Position numbers and translations under genes: made by a program. A DNA stretch of 64,000 bases from Tetragenococcus osmophilus. GTDB lineage: Bacteria > Bacillota > Bacilli > Lactobacillales > Enterococcaceae. The notes below the pieces were generated by a model that saw only the letters and a program-made list of their open reading frames with translations, made no database searches and had not been told where the DNA came from. The DNA is taken from the NCBI RefSeq assembly GCF_003795125.1, contig NZ_CP027783.1, positions 1,302,001 through 1,366,000 on the forward strand. Reading direction: 5' to 3'. This document shows positions 1-7,684 of the stretch, piece by piece. Position 1 is the stretch's first letter. Each line of letters begins with the position of its first letter.

Positions 1-1599
1 GGCTCCACTCAAGACTCAGGTGAAAGTGAGGGAGGAGAAGGCGCTTCTGGTACTTCTGGAAACGAATATACCTTTATTGAAAGACAAGAAATGCCAACAG
101 CGGATATATCTCAAGCAACAGATACCGTTAGTTTTTCTGCATTAAATAATATCTACGAAGGAATCTATCGTTTAGACGAAAATGATGAGCCTCAACCTGC
201 CGGGGCAGCTGAAGAAGCAGAAGTTTCCGAAGATGGACTAACTTATAATATTCAATTACGTGAAGATGCGACTTGGTCAAATGGGGATCCAGTTACAGCA
301 GATGATTATGTTTATGGTTGGCAACGAACTGTAGATCCAGAAACGGCTTCAGAATTTGCTTATATGTTTGAACCGGTTGAAAATGCAACCGATGTAAACA
401 ATGGGGATGCCGATCTTGATGAATTAGGAATTGAAGCGGTTAACGATCATGAATTAGAAATTACATTAGAACAACCGACAGAATATTTTGATAGTTTGTT
501 AGCATTCCCATCGTTCTTCCCGCAAAATCAAGAAGTCGTAGAAGAAAACGGCGATGATTATGCTCAAACAAGTGAAAATATGGTATACAATGGCCCGTTT
601 GTCTTGGCTGATTTTGACGGCCCTGGTTCAGATACCGAGTGGGCGTACGATAAAAATGAAGACTACTGGGATGCAGACAATGTTTCCTTAGATCGTGTAA
701 ATGTCAATGTGGTTAAAGAAGCATCAACGGCTTTGAATTTATTCCAAGACGGTCAAGCAGATGAAATTACATTAAGTGGTGAATTAGCACAGCAAATGGC
801 TAATGACCCAGATTATCTCACGGTTCCTCAGGCATCTACTTTTTATATGGAGATGAATCAAGACGATGAAGATTCACCATTTAACAATGAAAACTTCCGT
901 AAAGCCATCTCTTATGCGATTGATCGTGAATCTTTAGTTAATTCAATTTTGGCTGATGGATCGATTGAACCTTCTGGCTTAGTTCCAAGTGATATGAGTG
1001 AAAACCCGGAAACGGGCGATGATTTCACTGAAGATGCTGGTAGCCAGATAGAGTATGATCCAGAACAAGCACAAGAATATTGGGAACAGGCTCAAGAGGA
1101 ACTAGGAGAAGAAGTGGAAGTAGATATCTTAGCAGATGATACAGATGGTTCTCGTCGAGCTCAAGAATTTCTACAAGAGACGATTCAAGATAACTTGGAT
1201 GGTGTAACTGTTACGTTAAGTCCGGTACCTTTCTCGGTTCGCTTAGACCGTTCAACTTCTGGTGATTTTGATATGGCCCTAAGTGGTTGGGGAGCTGATT
1301 ATTCTGATCCAAGTAGTTTCCTTGATCTATTCCAAACAGATGGGTCAAATAACCATGGGAACTATAGTAGTGAAGAATACGACCAACAAATCGAAGAAGC
1401 AACGGGTGAAAATGCGAACGATCCGGAAGCGCGTTGGAACAACTATGTAGAAGCTGAAAATATTATCATGGATGAACAAGGCGTCGTTCCATTGTATCAA
1501 AATGCTGAAGCTCATCTAAGAGCAGATAGAGTAAACGGGGTTGTTTCTCATGCTGCGGGCGCACAGTATGATTTTAAGTGGGTAACAGTAGACGAATAA
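1..1599 (+). CDS. oppA: Oligopeptide ABC transporter substrate-binding protein OppA (5' end outside window)
   Basis: The reading frame is open from base 1 to the stop at 1597-1599, so the signal peptide and lipobox lie upstream of the window. The first 20 or so visible residues are a Gly/Ser/Glu-rich linker, typical of the stretch that follows the lipidated cysteine in these lipoproteins. The rest matches the SBP_bac_5 (OppA) fold, including the segments EDGLTYNIQLREDATWSNG and FRKAISYAIDRESLVNSIL. It would capture extracellular peptides and deliver them to OppBC. The protein is very rich in Asp and Glu, which fits a salt-adapted surface. oppB follows after a terminator and an antisense gene, so oppA can be transcribed separately and in excess of the transporter. 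Confidence 0.93.
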   Translation, partial: GSTQDSGESEGGEGASGTSGNEYTFIERQEMPTADISQATDTVSFSALNNIYEGIYRLDENDEPQPAGAAEEAEVSEDGLTYNIQLREDATWSNGDPVTADDYVYGWQRTVDPETASEFAYMFEPVENATDVNNGDADLDELGIEAVNDHELEITLEQPTEYFDSLLAFPSFFPQNQEVVEENGDDYAQTSENMVYNGPFVLADFDGPGSDTEWAYDKNEDYWDADNVSLDRVNVNVVKEASTALNLFQDGQADEITLSGELAQQMANDPDYLTVPQASTFYMEMNQDDEDSPFNNENFRKAISYAIDRESLVNSILADGSIEPSGLVPSDMSENPETGDDFTEDAGSQIEYDPEQAQEYWEQAQEELGEEVEVDILADDTDGSRRAQEFLQETIQDNLDGVTVTLSPVPFSVRLDRSTSGDFDMALSGWGADYSDPSSFLDLFQTDGSNNHGNYSSEEYDQQIEEATGENANDPEARWNNYVEAENIIMDEQGVVPLYQNAEAHLRADRVNGVVSHAAGAQYDFKWVTVDE

Positions 1600-1626
1600 T
1601 TTTTATGGCGATTTTATGATAAAATA

Positions 1627-1667
1627 GACTGAGACAATAGCTGCTAAATAGCAGTGTCTCAGTCTTT
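1627..1667. terminator. Bidirectional terminator between oppA and the DUF3899 gene
   Basis: A perfect 10-bp stem, GACTGAGACA with TGTCTCAGTC, encloses a smaller CTGCT/AGCAG hairpin and is followed by TTT on the plus strand and TATTTTAT on the minus strand. It can end oppA transcripts from the left and the convergent DUF3899 gene from the right. Confidence 0.85.
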
Positions 1668-1672
1668 ACTAC

Positions 1673-2008
1673 TTAAAAAGCTGCTAACAATAACGCTAGC
1701 AAGCTTAATAAAAATAATATTCCTGCAGGTTCCAGCCAAAAACGAAAGCTAGTACGGCCGACTTCTGACAATTTCATACTTTCTTTTTTTGTTTTTTTAT
1801 TTCTTTTCTTGAAAGCTCGTTGAAAATTATCGAAAAATCCGGAAGAAAAGACCCAAAGAAATCCGCCAATAATTAGAAAAAACAAGGTGAATAGAAATAA
1901 ATTATTGGACAAAACAGTAAAGGAAAATTCGTTTTGAATGATTGTAAGTAATAGGCTGACTAACAGACTGGCTAGGCTGATAATCCAAGAACTTTTTTTT
2001 ATTTGCAT
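1673..2008 (-). CDS. DUF3899 family small membrane protein
   Basis: A 111-residue protein with two hydrophobic segments near the N-terminus (about residues 8-25 and 35-55), a strongly basic middle (KKRNKKTKKE) and a hydrophobic C-terminal segment. The motif SGFFDNFQRAFKK followed by a basic patch fits DUF3899, a Firmicutes membrane family of unknown function. The minus-strand ribosome site AAGGAAG lies just before the start. It is transcribed against the opp genes and sits between oppA and oppB, so it interrupts an otherwise co-directional transporter locus. No function can be assigned. Confidence 0.7.
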   Translation of the reverse strand: MQIKKSSWIISLASLLVSLLLTIIQNEFSFTVLSNNLFLFTLFFLIIGGFLWVFSSGFFDNFQRAFKKRNKKTKKESMKLSEVGRTSFRFWLEPAGILFLLSLLALLLAAF

Positions 2009-2097
2009 GGTAGCTTCCTTTCTTAATGATAAAAATATAGAGATAGGTTTAATGTATAAAAATATTGTTGAGAAGTCAAAAATTAGGGGGGAAAAAC

Positions 2098-3039
2098 GTG
2101 AGTGATTTTGTAAAATATTTACTGCAGCGTGTGTTTTTTATGGCAGTGACATTATGGTTGATTGCCACCATTACTTTTTTTATGATGCAGTTTTTACCTG
2201 GAACACCATATACCAATGCTGAACGATTAACTCCAGAGCAAATTGCTCTTTTAAATGAGCAAATGGGGCTTGATCAGCCAGTAATCGTGCAATATGGAGA
2301 ATATTTACTAAACCTTCTGCAAGGAGACTTTGGAATTTCTTTCCAATTTAAGAATCAACCTGTAGCTAACCTTTTAGGTGATCGGATTGGACCTTCTGTT
2401 CAATTAGGACTTCAAGCTATTGGATTTGGAACAGTATTTGGGATTATTTTAGGTACAATTTCAGCAATGAAGCAAAATACTTGGGTGGATACATTAAGTA
2501 CTTTAGTGGCTATCTTAGGTCGTTCCATTCCGAACTTTGTGTTTGCTGTTTTATTGCAATACATCTTTGCTATTAGACTAGAAATTCTACCAATTGCTCA
2601 ATGGGATAGTTTTGCCTATACGATTCTACCAACTTTAGCTTTGGCAATGTCACCATTAGCGGATTCGGCTCGTTTTATACGGACCGAAATGGTAGAAGTA
2701 CTACACAGTGATCAAGTCGAATTGGCTAAATCAAAGGGATTAAGTCGTTGGGAAAGAGCTTTTAAGCATGGATTGCGTAATAGCCTCATCCCTATTTTGA
2801 CTTTGCTTGGTCCCTTAGCCGTAGCATTAATGACGGGTTCACTTGTTATTGAGAACATTTTTGCAATCCCTGGAATTGGTGATCAGTTTGTTAAGTCAAT
2901 TATGACCAATGATTATCCGACAATTATGGCAGTGACGATTCTTTACTCTACACTGTTAGTGACGATTATCTTTGTGGTTGACGTACTATATGGCATTATA
3001 GATCCTCGTATTCGTATTTCAGAAGGGAGTCGTGGATGA
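2098..3039 (+). CDS. oppB: Oligopeptide ABC transporter permease OppB
   Basis: A 313-residue membrane permease of the BPD_transp_1 family. It has an N-terminal membrane anchor, the typical MQFLPGTPY segment, and the EAA loop near LAKSKGLSRWERAFKHGLRN that contacts the ATPases. I chose the GTG start at 2098 because the strong ribosome site AGGGGGGAA lies 5-6 bases before it. An upstream in-frame ATG at 2065 lacks such a site. It forms the peptide channel with OppC. Its stop overlaps the start of oppC by four bases (ATGA), which suggests translational coupling. Confidence 0.93.
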   Translation: MSDFVKYLLQRVFFMAVTLWLIATITFFMMQFLPGTPYTNAERLTPEQIALLNEQMGLDQPVIVQYGEYLLNLLQGDFGISFQFKNQPVANLLGDRIGPSVQLGLQAIGFGTVFGIILGTISAMKQNTWVDTLSTLVAILGRSIPNFVFAVLLQYIFAIRLEILPIAQWDSFAYTILPTLALAMSPLADSARFIRTEMVEVLHSDQVELAKSKGLSRWERAFKHGLRNSLIPILTLLGPLAVALMTGSLVIENIFAIPGIGDQFVKSIMTNDYPTIMAVTILYSTLLVTIIFVVDVLYGIIDPRIRISEGSRG

Positions 3040-4082
3040 TGGAAGATAAAAATTATACAAATGACCAATTAGCTCAAATCCCAGCCTCTGAGTTTGAACC
3101 GTTGGAAAAAAATACGACTGTCGAACGAGAAGCTATTACGGCTCCTTCATTGAGTTTTTTACAGGATTCATGGCGCCGTCTGAAGAAAAATAAGGCGGCT
3201 GTGATTTCAACAATTTTTCTTTTGATTGTATTATTAATTTCAGTAGTGACTATTTTTGCTTCTCCCCATGATCCTACTGAACAAAATGCAAGTTATATCA
3301 ATCTACCTCCTAAAATTCCGGGAATTGATATCAATGGGTTAAACGGAGTTTCTGAAGTTGGGGGCCAAATGGTTGATCGGTACGAAGCTGCTGATGTTCC
3401 TGATGATGTTCATTTTTATCTTGGAACAGATGCGCTAGGAAGAGATTTATTGAGTCGTTTGTTCATGGGCGTAAGGATCTCCTTATTAATTGCTTTTATT
3501 GCAGCTACATTGGATATTATTTTTGGTGTGACCTATGGGGTTATCTCTGGACTATTAGGTGGTAGAGTCGATAATGTTATGCAGCGAATAATAGAAGTTC
3601 TATCCGGAATTCCGAATTTAGTGGTAATGATTTTGATGTTAGTTGTATTTAATCCTGGTATCTTTTCTATTATAGCAGCTATGGCCATTACCAATTGGAT
3701 ACCTATGGCTCGTATTGTTCGAGCTCAAACGCTTAAGTTAAAAGACCAAGAGTTTGTTTTAGCGGCAACGACATTAGGAGAAAGCAAGTCTAAGATTGCT
3801 TTTAAACATGTTTTACCTAATATTTCTAGTGTGATTGTTATTCAAATGATGTTTAGTATTCCAGAAGCAATCTTTTTTGAAGCATTTCTAAGTTTTATTG
3901 GTATAGGGCTAACGCCTCCAACTGCTTCTCTTGGTACGTTGTTAAATGAGGGTTATAAGACATTTATGTTCTTACCTTATCAAGTGGTAATCCCCGCTGT
4001 TGTTCTTTCAGTCATTATGATTGGCTTTAACTTATTAGCTGATGGGCTACGTGATGCGTTTGACCCGCAGATGAAGGAGTGA
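3036..4082 (+). CDS. oppC: Oligopeptide ABC transporter permease OppC
   Basis: A 348-residue permease and partner of OppB. An N-terminal cytoplasmic tail of about 50 residues (OppC_N) precedes the first membrane segment. An extracellular loop follows, containing LGTDALGRDLLSRL, the usual OppC signature, and then the permease domain with the EAA loop at LAATTLGESKSKIAFKHVLPN. The start overlaps the oppB stop. oppD follows immediately, so OppB, C, D and F are translated from one message. Confidence 0.93.
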   Translation: MMEDKNYTNDQLAQIPASEFEPLEKNTTVEREAITAPSLSFLQDSWRRLKKNKAAVISTIFLLIVLLISVVTIFASPHDPTEQNASYINLPPKIPGIDINGLNGVSEVGGQMVDRYEAADVPDDVHFYLGTDALGRDLLSRLFMGVRISLLIAFIAATLDIIFGVTYGVISGLLGGRVDNVMQRIIEVLSGIPNLVVMILMLVVFNPGIFSIIAAMAITNWIPMARIVRAQTLKLKDQEFVLAATTLGESKSKIAFKHVLPNISSVIVIQMMFSIPEAIFFEAFLSFIGIGLTPPTASLGTLLNEGYKTFMFLPYQVVIPAVVLSVIMIGFNLLADGLRDAFDPQMKE

Positions 4083-4084
4083 GT

Positions 4085-5146
4085 ATGGTGAAAAAAATTT
4101 TAGAAGTAAAAGATTTAGAAATCTCATTTACTACCTTCGCTGGAAAAGTTCAAGCGATTCGAGATGTAAGTTTTGATTTGCATGAAGGAGAGACACTTGC
4201 GATTGTAGGGGAATCTGGTAGTGGTAAATCTGTTACAACCAGAAGTATTATGGGACTCTTATCTAGTAATGCAGTTGTAGAAAATGGCGAAATCGTATTT
4301 AATGGCGAAGATATCCTGAAAAAATCCGAGAAACAAATGCAAAAAATTCGAGGAAAAGATATTTCTATGATTTTTCAGGATCCGATGACTTCACTTGATC
4401 CGACAATGAAAATTGGCAAACAAGTTGCTGAGTCTTTATTGAAGCATACAAAAGTTTCAAAAAAAGACGCTTTACAAAAGGCTTTGGAACTTTTAGAACT
4501 TGTGGGGATACCTAATGCTAAGAATCGGTTAAAAAATTACCCGCATCAATTTTCTGGTGGCCAACGTCAACGGATCATCATTGCAGTTGCTTTAATTTGT
4601 TATCCAGAAATATTAATTGCAGATGAACCGACGACTGCTTTAGACGTCACTATTCAGGCTCAAATTTTAGAACTACTAAAGGATATTCAGCAAAAAGTAA
4701 ACTCTTCCATTATTTTTATTACTCATGACTTAGGAGTAGTTGCTAATGTTGCAGATCGAGTGGCTGTGATGTACGCTGGAAAAATTGTGGAAATTGGAAC
4801 TGCTGAAGAAATCTTTTATAATCCGCAACATCCGTATACTTGGGGATTATTAGGCTCTATGCCAACTTTGGAAGGAACAAGCGATCGGTTATATGCCATC
4901 CCTGGAACCCCTCCAGATTTATTAGAACCTCCTGTTGGGGACGCTTTTTATCCTAGAAACGAATATGCGATGAAAATCGATACAGAAAAGCAGCCTCCAT
5001 TTTTTGAATTATCAAGTACCCATAAAGCAGCGACTTGGTTATTAGCGCCACAAGCGCCTAAAGTAGAGCCTCCGCAAGAGATTTTAAATCGTTGGGAAGA
5101 ATTTAGGCAGAAAAATCAAAATCAGCCGGAAATGGAGGAAAGTTAA
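4085..5146 (+). CDS. oppD: Oligopeptide ABC transporter ATP-binding protein OppD
   Basis: A 353-residue ATPase. Walker A is GESGSGKS, the signature is FSGGQRQR, Walker B is LIADEPTTALD and the H-loop is THDLGVV. The C-terminal oligo_HPY extension is present, but the cysteines that often bind an iron-sulfur cluster in this family are absent (GDAFYPRNEYAMK), as I recall for lactococcal OppD. I place the start at ATG 4085, five bases after AAGGAG. The earlier GTG at 4079 overlaps that ribosome site. It powers peptide import together with OppF. Confidence 0.93.
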   Translation: MVKKILEVKDLEISFTTFAGKVQAIRDVSFDLHEGETLAIVGESGSGKSVTTRSIMGLLSSNAVVENGEIVFNGEDILKKSEKQMQKIRGKDISMIFQDPMTSLDPTMKIGKQVAESLLKHTKVSKKDALQKALELLELVGIPNAKNRLKNYPHQFSGGQRQRIIIAVALICYPEILIADEPTTALDVTIQAQILELLKDIQQKVNSSIIFITHDLGVVANVADRVAVMYAGKIVEIGTAEEIFYNPQHPYTWGLLGSMPTLEGTSDRLYAIPGTPPDLLEPPVGDAFYPRNEYAMKIDTEKQPPFFELSSTHKAATWLLAPQAPKVEPPQEILNRWEEFRQKNQNQPEMEES

Positions 5147-6105
5147 TGAGCAAAGTTTTATTAGATGTAAAAAACTTAAAACAATATTTTAATGAAGGCC
5201 GTAAAAATGAAGTTAAAGCGGTCGATGATATTACTTTTCATATCTATGAAGGCGAAACATTTGGTTTAGTTGGTGAATCAGGTAGTGGAAAATCTACTAC
5301 TGGACGAACCATCATTCGTTTGAATCGACCAACTGGAGGTACGGTGGAATTTGATGGCAAAAACGTCATGGATTTAAATGGTAAAAAAGACATGAACGCT
5401 TTTCGTCGTGATGTTCAAATGATCTTTCAAGACCCTTATGCTTCTTTAAATGGACGGATGAAAGTCCGCGATATTATTGCTGAGGGGATTGATATTAATG
5501 GATTGGCAGAGTCAGAAAATCAACGAAATGAGCGAGTTAATGACCTTCTAAGAACAGTGGGACTAAACCCTAACCACGGTACTCGTTATCCTCACGAATT
5601 CTCTGGAGGACAACGGCAACGAATTGGGGTTGCACGCGCTTTAGCTGTTGATCCTAAATTTATTATTTGTGATGAACCTATTTCCGCACTGGATGTTTCA
5701 ATTCAAGCTCAAGTGGTTAATTTATTACAAGATCTGCAAAAAGAACATAATTTAACTTATTTATTTATTGCTCATGATTTGTCTATGGTTAAACATATTA
5801 GTGATCGTATTGGTGTAATGCATGATGGGAAATTGTTAGAAGTAGGTACGAGTGATGACATATATTATTATGGTGTTCATCCTTATACAGAAAGTTTGCT
5901 TTCCGCTATTCCATTGCCGGATCCTAATTATGAACGGACGAGAACAAGAATTAAATATAGTGGTGAGCAAGATGATCCAAATGTTAATAGACAGATGATA
6001 GAAATCGAAGCTGGTCATTATGTTTATGCAACAGAGGAAGAAAAAACAAAGTACCAAGAAAAACTTGCAAATAAAAAGGCCACTGCTGATAAGCAAGCTA
6101 TGTAG
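5146..6105 (+). CDS. oppF: Oligopeptide ABC transporter ATP-binding protein OppF
   Basis: A 319-residue ATPase, the second nucleotide-binding subunit of the Opp importer. Walker A is GESGSGKSTTGR, the signature FSGGQRQRIGVARA, Walker B FIICDEPISALD and the H-loop IAHDLSMVKHI. The start overlaps the oppD stop by one base and is preceded by GGAGGA. The 60 bases after the stop contain no clear terminator, so transcription can continue into the TnpB-derived gene downstream. This matters for the feedback model of that locus. Confidence 0.94.
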   Translation: MSKVLLDVKNLKQYFNEGRKNEVKAVDDITFHIYEGETFGLVGESGSGKSTTGRTIIRLNRPTGGTVEFDGKNVMDLNGKKDMNAFRRDVQMIFQDPYASLNGRMKVRDIIAEGIDINGLAESENQRNERVNDLLRTVGLNPNHGTRYPHEFSGGQRQRIGVARALAVDPKFIICDEPISALDVSIQAQVVNLLQDLQKEHNLTYLFIAHDLSMVKHISDRIGVMHDGKLLEVGTSDDIYYYGVHPYTESLLSAIPLPDPNYERTRTRIKYSGEQDDPNVNRQMIEIEAGHYVYATEEEKTKYQEKLANKKATADKQAM

Positions 6106-6165
6106 CTTCATTTTATATTTCATAAAGTAAGACAAGTTTTTTAAAGGCTCACAGAGGTGAACTTA

Positions 6166-7131
6166 GTGAAAGTATTAAAGGGTTATAAATTTCGTATTTA
6201 TCCAAATGAAGAGCAAATACAATTCTTTATTCAGACTTTCGGTTGTGTACGATTTACTTATAATTGTTTACTATGTGCACGGAAGGAGTCTTTACAAAAG
6301 AGAAGCTATGAAACAAAACTTTCTCCAGCACATTTAAAAAAAGACTATCCGTTTTTGAAACAAGCGGATAGTCTAGCTTTAGCTAATGCGCAACGCAATT
6401 TAGATCGTGCTTTTAAAAATTACTTTAGCAAAAGAATGGGTTATCCAAAATTTAAGACGAAAAACAATACTTGGCAGTCTTATACAACCAACAATCAAAA
6501 AAATACGATTTATCTGGTGGGAAAACAATTGAAGTTGCCCAAGTTGAAATCACTAGTCTCTGTGAACTTGCATAGGGAAGTTTTTGGAGAAATAAAGTCA
6601 GCAACGATATCTGCAAAAAATAATCAGTTATTTTTTGTGTCCCTTCTTTGCTTGGAAGAAGTGTTTCCTTTACCAAAAACTGGAAAGGCCATAGGAATAG
6701 CTTATTGTCCTAAACATTTAGTCCAATTAACTTCGGATAGGTCTTTGCCGGTGTACGAGTGCAAAGGAGTTCAACATCGATTAAAAAGGGCTAATAAAAA
6801 ATTGGAGCTTCGTGCAAAAGTAGCAAAGAAACGTGCGGTAGTGGTTAAGCAAGCAAAAAACTACCAAAAACAAAAACATAAAGTACAAAAATTAACTGTG
6901 AAAAAAAATAATCAAAAAAGAAATTATATAGATCAGTTAACTCATCTTTTAGTCCATGAATATGATTCTATTTATTTGGAAGAAAATCCCCATTTTATCG
7001 ATAATACTCATTTTTTAGAAGCTGATTGGCATCATTTTTTGCGTACTATTCGTTATAAAGCGCACTGGTATAATAAGAAATTGATATTTGTTGAAGATGT
7101 CAAAAAATTTGATGAATTTGTTATGAACTGA
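6166..7131 (+). CDS. TnpB-like nuclease-dead protein (TldR candidate) next to oppF
   Basis: A 321-residue homologue of IS605-type TnpB. The N-terminus (YKFRIYPNEEQ, then VRFTYN) is the usual helix-turn-helix start of the family, and the middle aligns with the core of TnpB. The nuclease is broken. The first RuvC aspartate, normally in GIDLG, is alanine here (GIAYC, codon 179, GCT). The RuvC-II glutamate is kept (IYLEEN, about residues 272-273). The protein stops at KKFDEFVMN, before the zinc finger and the last RuvC aspartate. The rest of the frame is intact over more than 300 codons, which argues against recent decay. I see no tnpA beside it. The start at GTG 6166 is chosen because AGAGG lies eight bases upstream. 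This fits the oppF-associated TldR group of RNA-guided repressors; an inactive transposon remnant is the alternative. Confidence 0.8.
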   Translation: MKVLKGYKFRIYPNEEQIQFFIQTFGCVRFTYNCLLCARKESLQKRSYETKLSPAHLKKDYPFLKQADSLALANAQRNLDRAFKNYFSKRMGYPKFKTKNNTWQSYTTNNQKNTIYLVGKQLKLPKLKSLVSVNLHREVFGEIKSATISAKNNQLFFVSLLCLEEVFPLPKTGKAIGIAYCPKHLVQLTSDRSLPVYECKGVQHRLKRANKKLELRAKVAKKRAVVVKQAKNYQKQKHKVQKLTVKKNNQKRNYIDQLTHLLVHEYDSIYLEENPHFIDNTHFLEADWHHFLRTIRYKAHWYNKKLIFVEDVKKFDEFVMN

Positions 7132-7219
7132 AAGGGACGTCAGGGATCGCCTAGGTTATAGAAAAAATCTTAAGATTTTTGTTTCTAGGAATATTGTTCA
7201 CTAATTATAAAGAACCGTA
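7050..7219 (+). ncRNA. Predicted guide RNA (omega-RNA-like scaffold plus short guide) for the TldR
   Basis: In TnpB systems the guide RNA overlaps the 3' end of the gene and runs past the stop codon, with the guide at its 3' end. Here the bases after the stop hold a conserved-looking segment (GGGACGTCAGGGATCGC). A hairpin follows, closed by CCTAG 7150-7154 with CTAGG 7185-7189 and containing a perfect inner stem, 7163-7170 with 7173-7180. The likely scaffold end is at GTTCAC (7201), which leaves TAATTATAAAGAACCGTA (7202-7219) as the guide, directly before the terminator. An alternative is that the guide starts right after the hairpin at 7190. The 5' end at 7050 is a rough estimate. Confidence 0.6.
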
Positions 7220-7253
7220 AAGGGAACTGGATGTCTCATCCAGTTCCCTTTTT
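7220..7253 (+). terminator. Strong intrinsic terminator closing the opp-TldR-guide RNA transcript
   Basis: A perfect 14-bp stem (AAGGGAACTGGATG with CATCCAGTTCCCTT) with a TCT loop is followed by a T-run. It starts directly after the presumed guide and so would define the 3' end of the guide RNA. Confidence 0.92.
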
Positions 7254-7300
7254 ATGGGAGCTTTATATGAATGTTAACCTTATGGAAATTAGTCCAATTG

Positions 7301-7329
7301 TTGCCATCAGTATAAATTTACGTTATACT
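7301..7329 (+). promoter_or_regulatory. Sigma-A promoter of the M-box/mgtE transcript
   Basis: TTGCCA at 7301-7306 and TATACT at 7324-7329 are separated by 17 bases. Transcription would start near 7336, just before the M-box. Confidence 0.75.
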
Positions 7330-7346
7330 GAATTTGAAATAAAAAT

Positions 7347-7558
7347 AACCTGTTAGGTGAGGTTACTATACAGAGGAACGCTACTGCCCGGAAATATCGA
7401 AAGATGCCAACGTGGTTAACAAAAACATCCGACCTAAGGAGTTTTTAATGTAGCTGGGTTTCCCCCTAGGCTGTATTGAGCCAAAACTCAACGAAGAGGT
7501 GTGCTTTGCAGTTGAATATATAGCAATGTAAACACGCTTTTAGTAGCGTGCTTTTTTA
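7347..7558 (+). promoter_or_regulatory. M-box (ykoK) magnesium riboswitch with terminator
   Basis: The leader carries the conserved M-box blocks in order: GTTAGGTGAGG, then CGCTACTGCCC, then GATGCCAACG, then CCGACCTAAGG, then AATGTAGCTGGG, and finally AACTCAACGAAG. A terminator, CACGCT/AGCGTG with CTTTTTT (7533-7558), follows. A competing TTGC/GCAA pairing just upstream could act as antiterminator. In this family Mg2+ binding favours termination, so mgtE is expressed when Mg2+ is low. Confidence 0.93.
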
Positions 7559-7684
7559 TTATGTAAGTCTTTGCTCTGACTGATAAGTTGTTTTTGGTAA
7601 GATCAGATGATATCGAGATTGGGTGAAGAAAGCAGCCTTGTCCTAACTGGTTCTTAACATGATGGAAGGAGAGATAAAAATAAA

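Noticed and set aside
5836-6135. 99-codon minus-strand frame at the end of oppF
   Set aside because: No ribosome site and full overlap with a conserved coding end.
6166-7131. An active IS605-type transposon
   Set aside because: No tnpA is visible beside it, the first catalytic Asp is Ala, and the C-terminal zinc finger and last Asp are missing.
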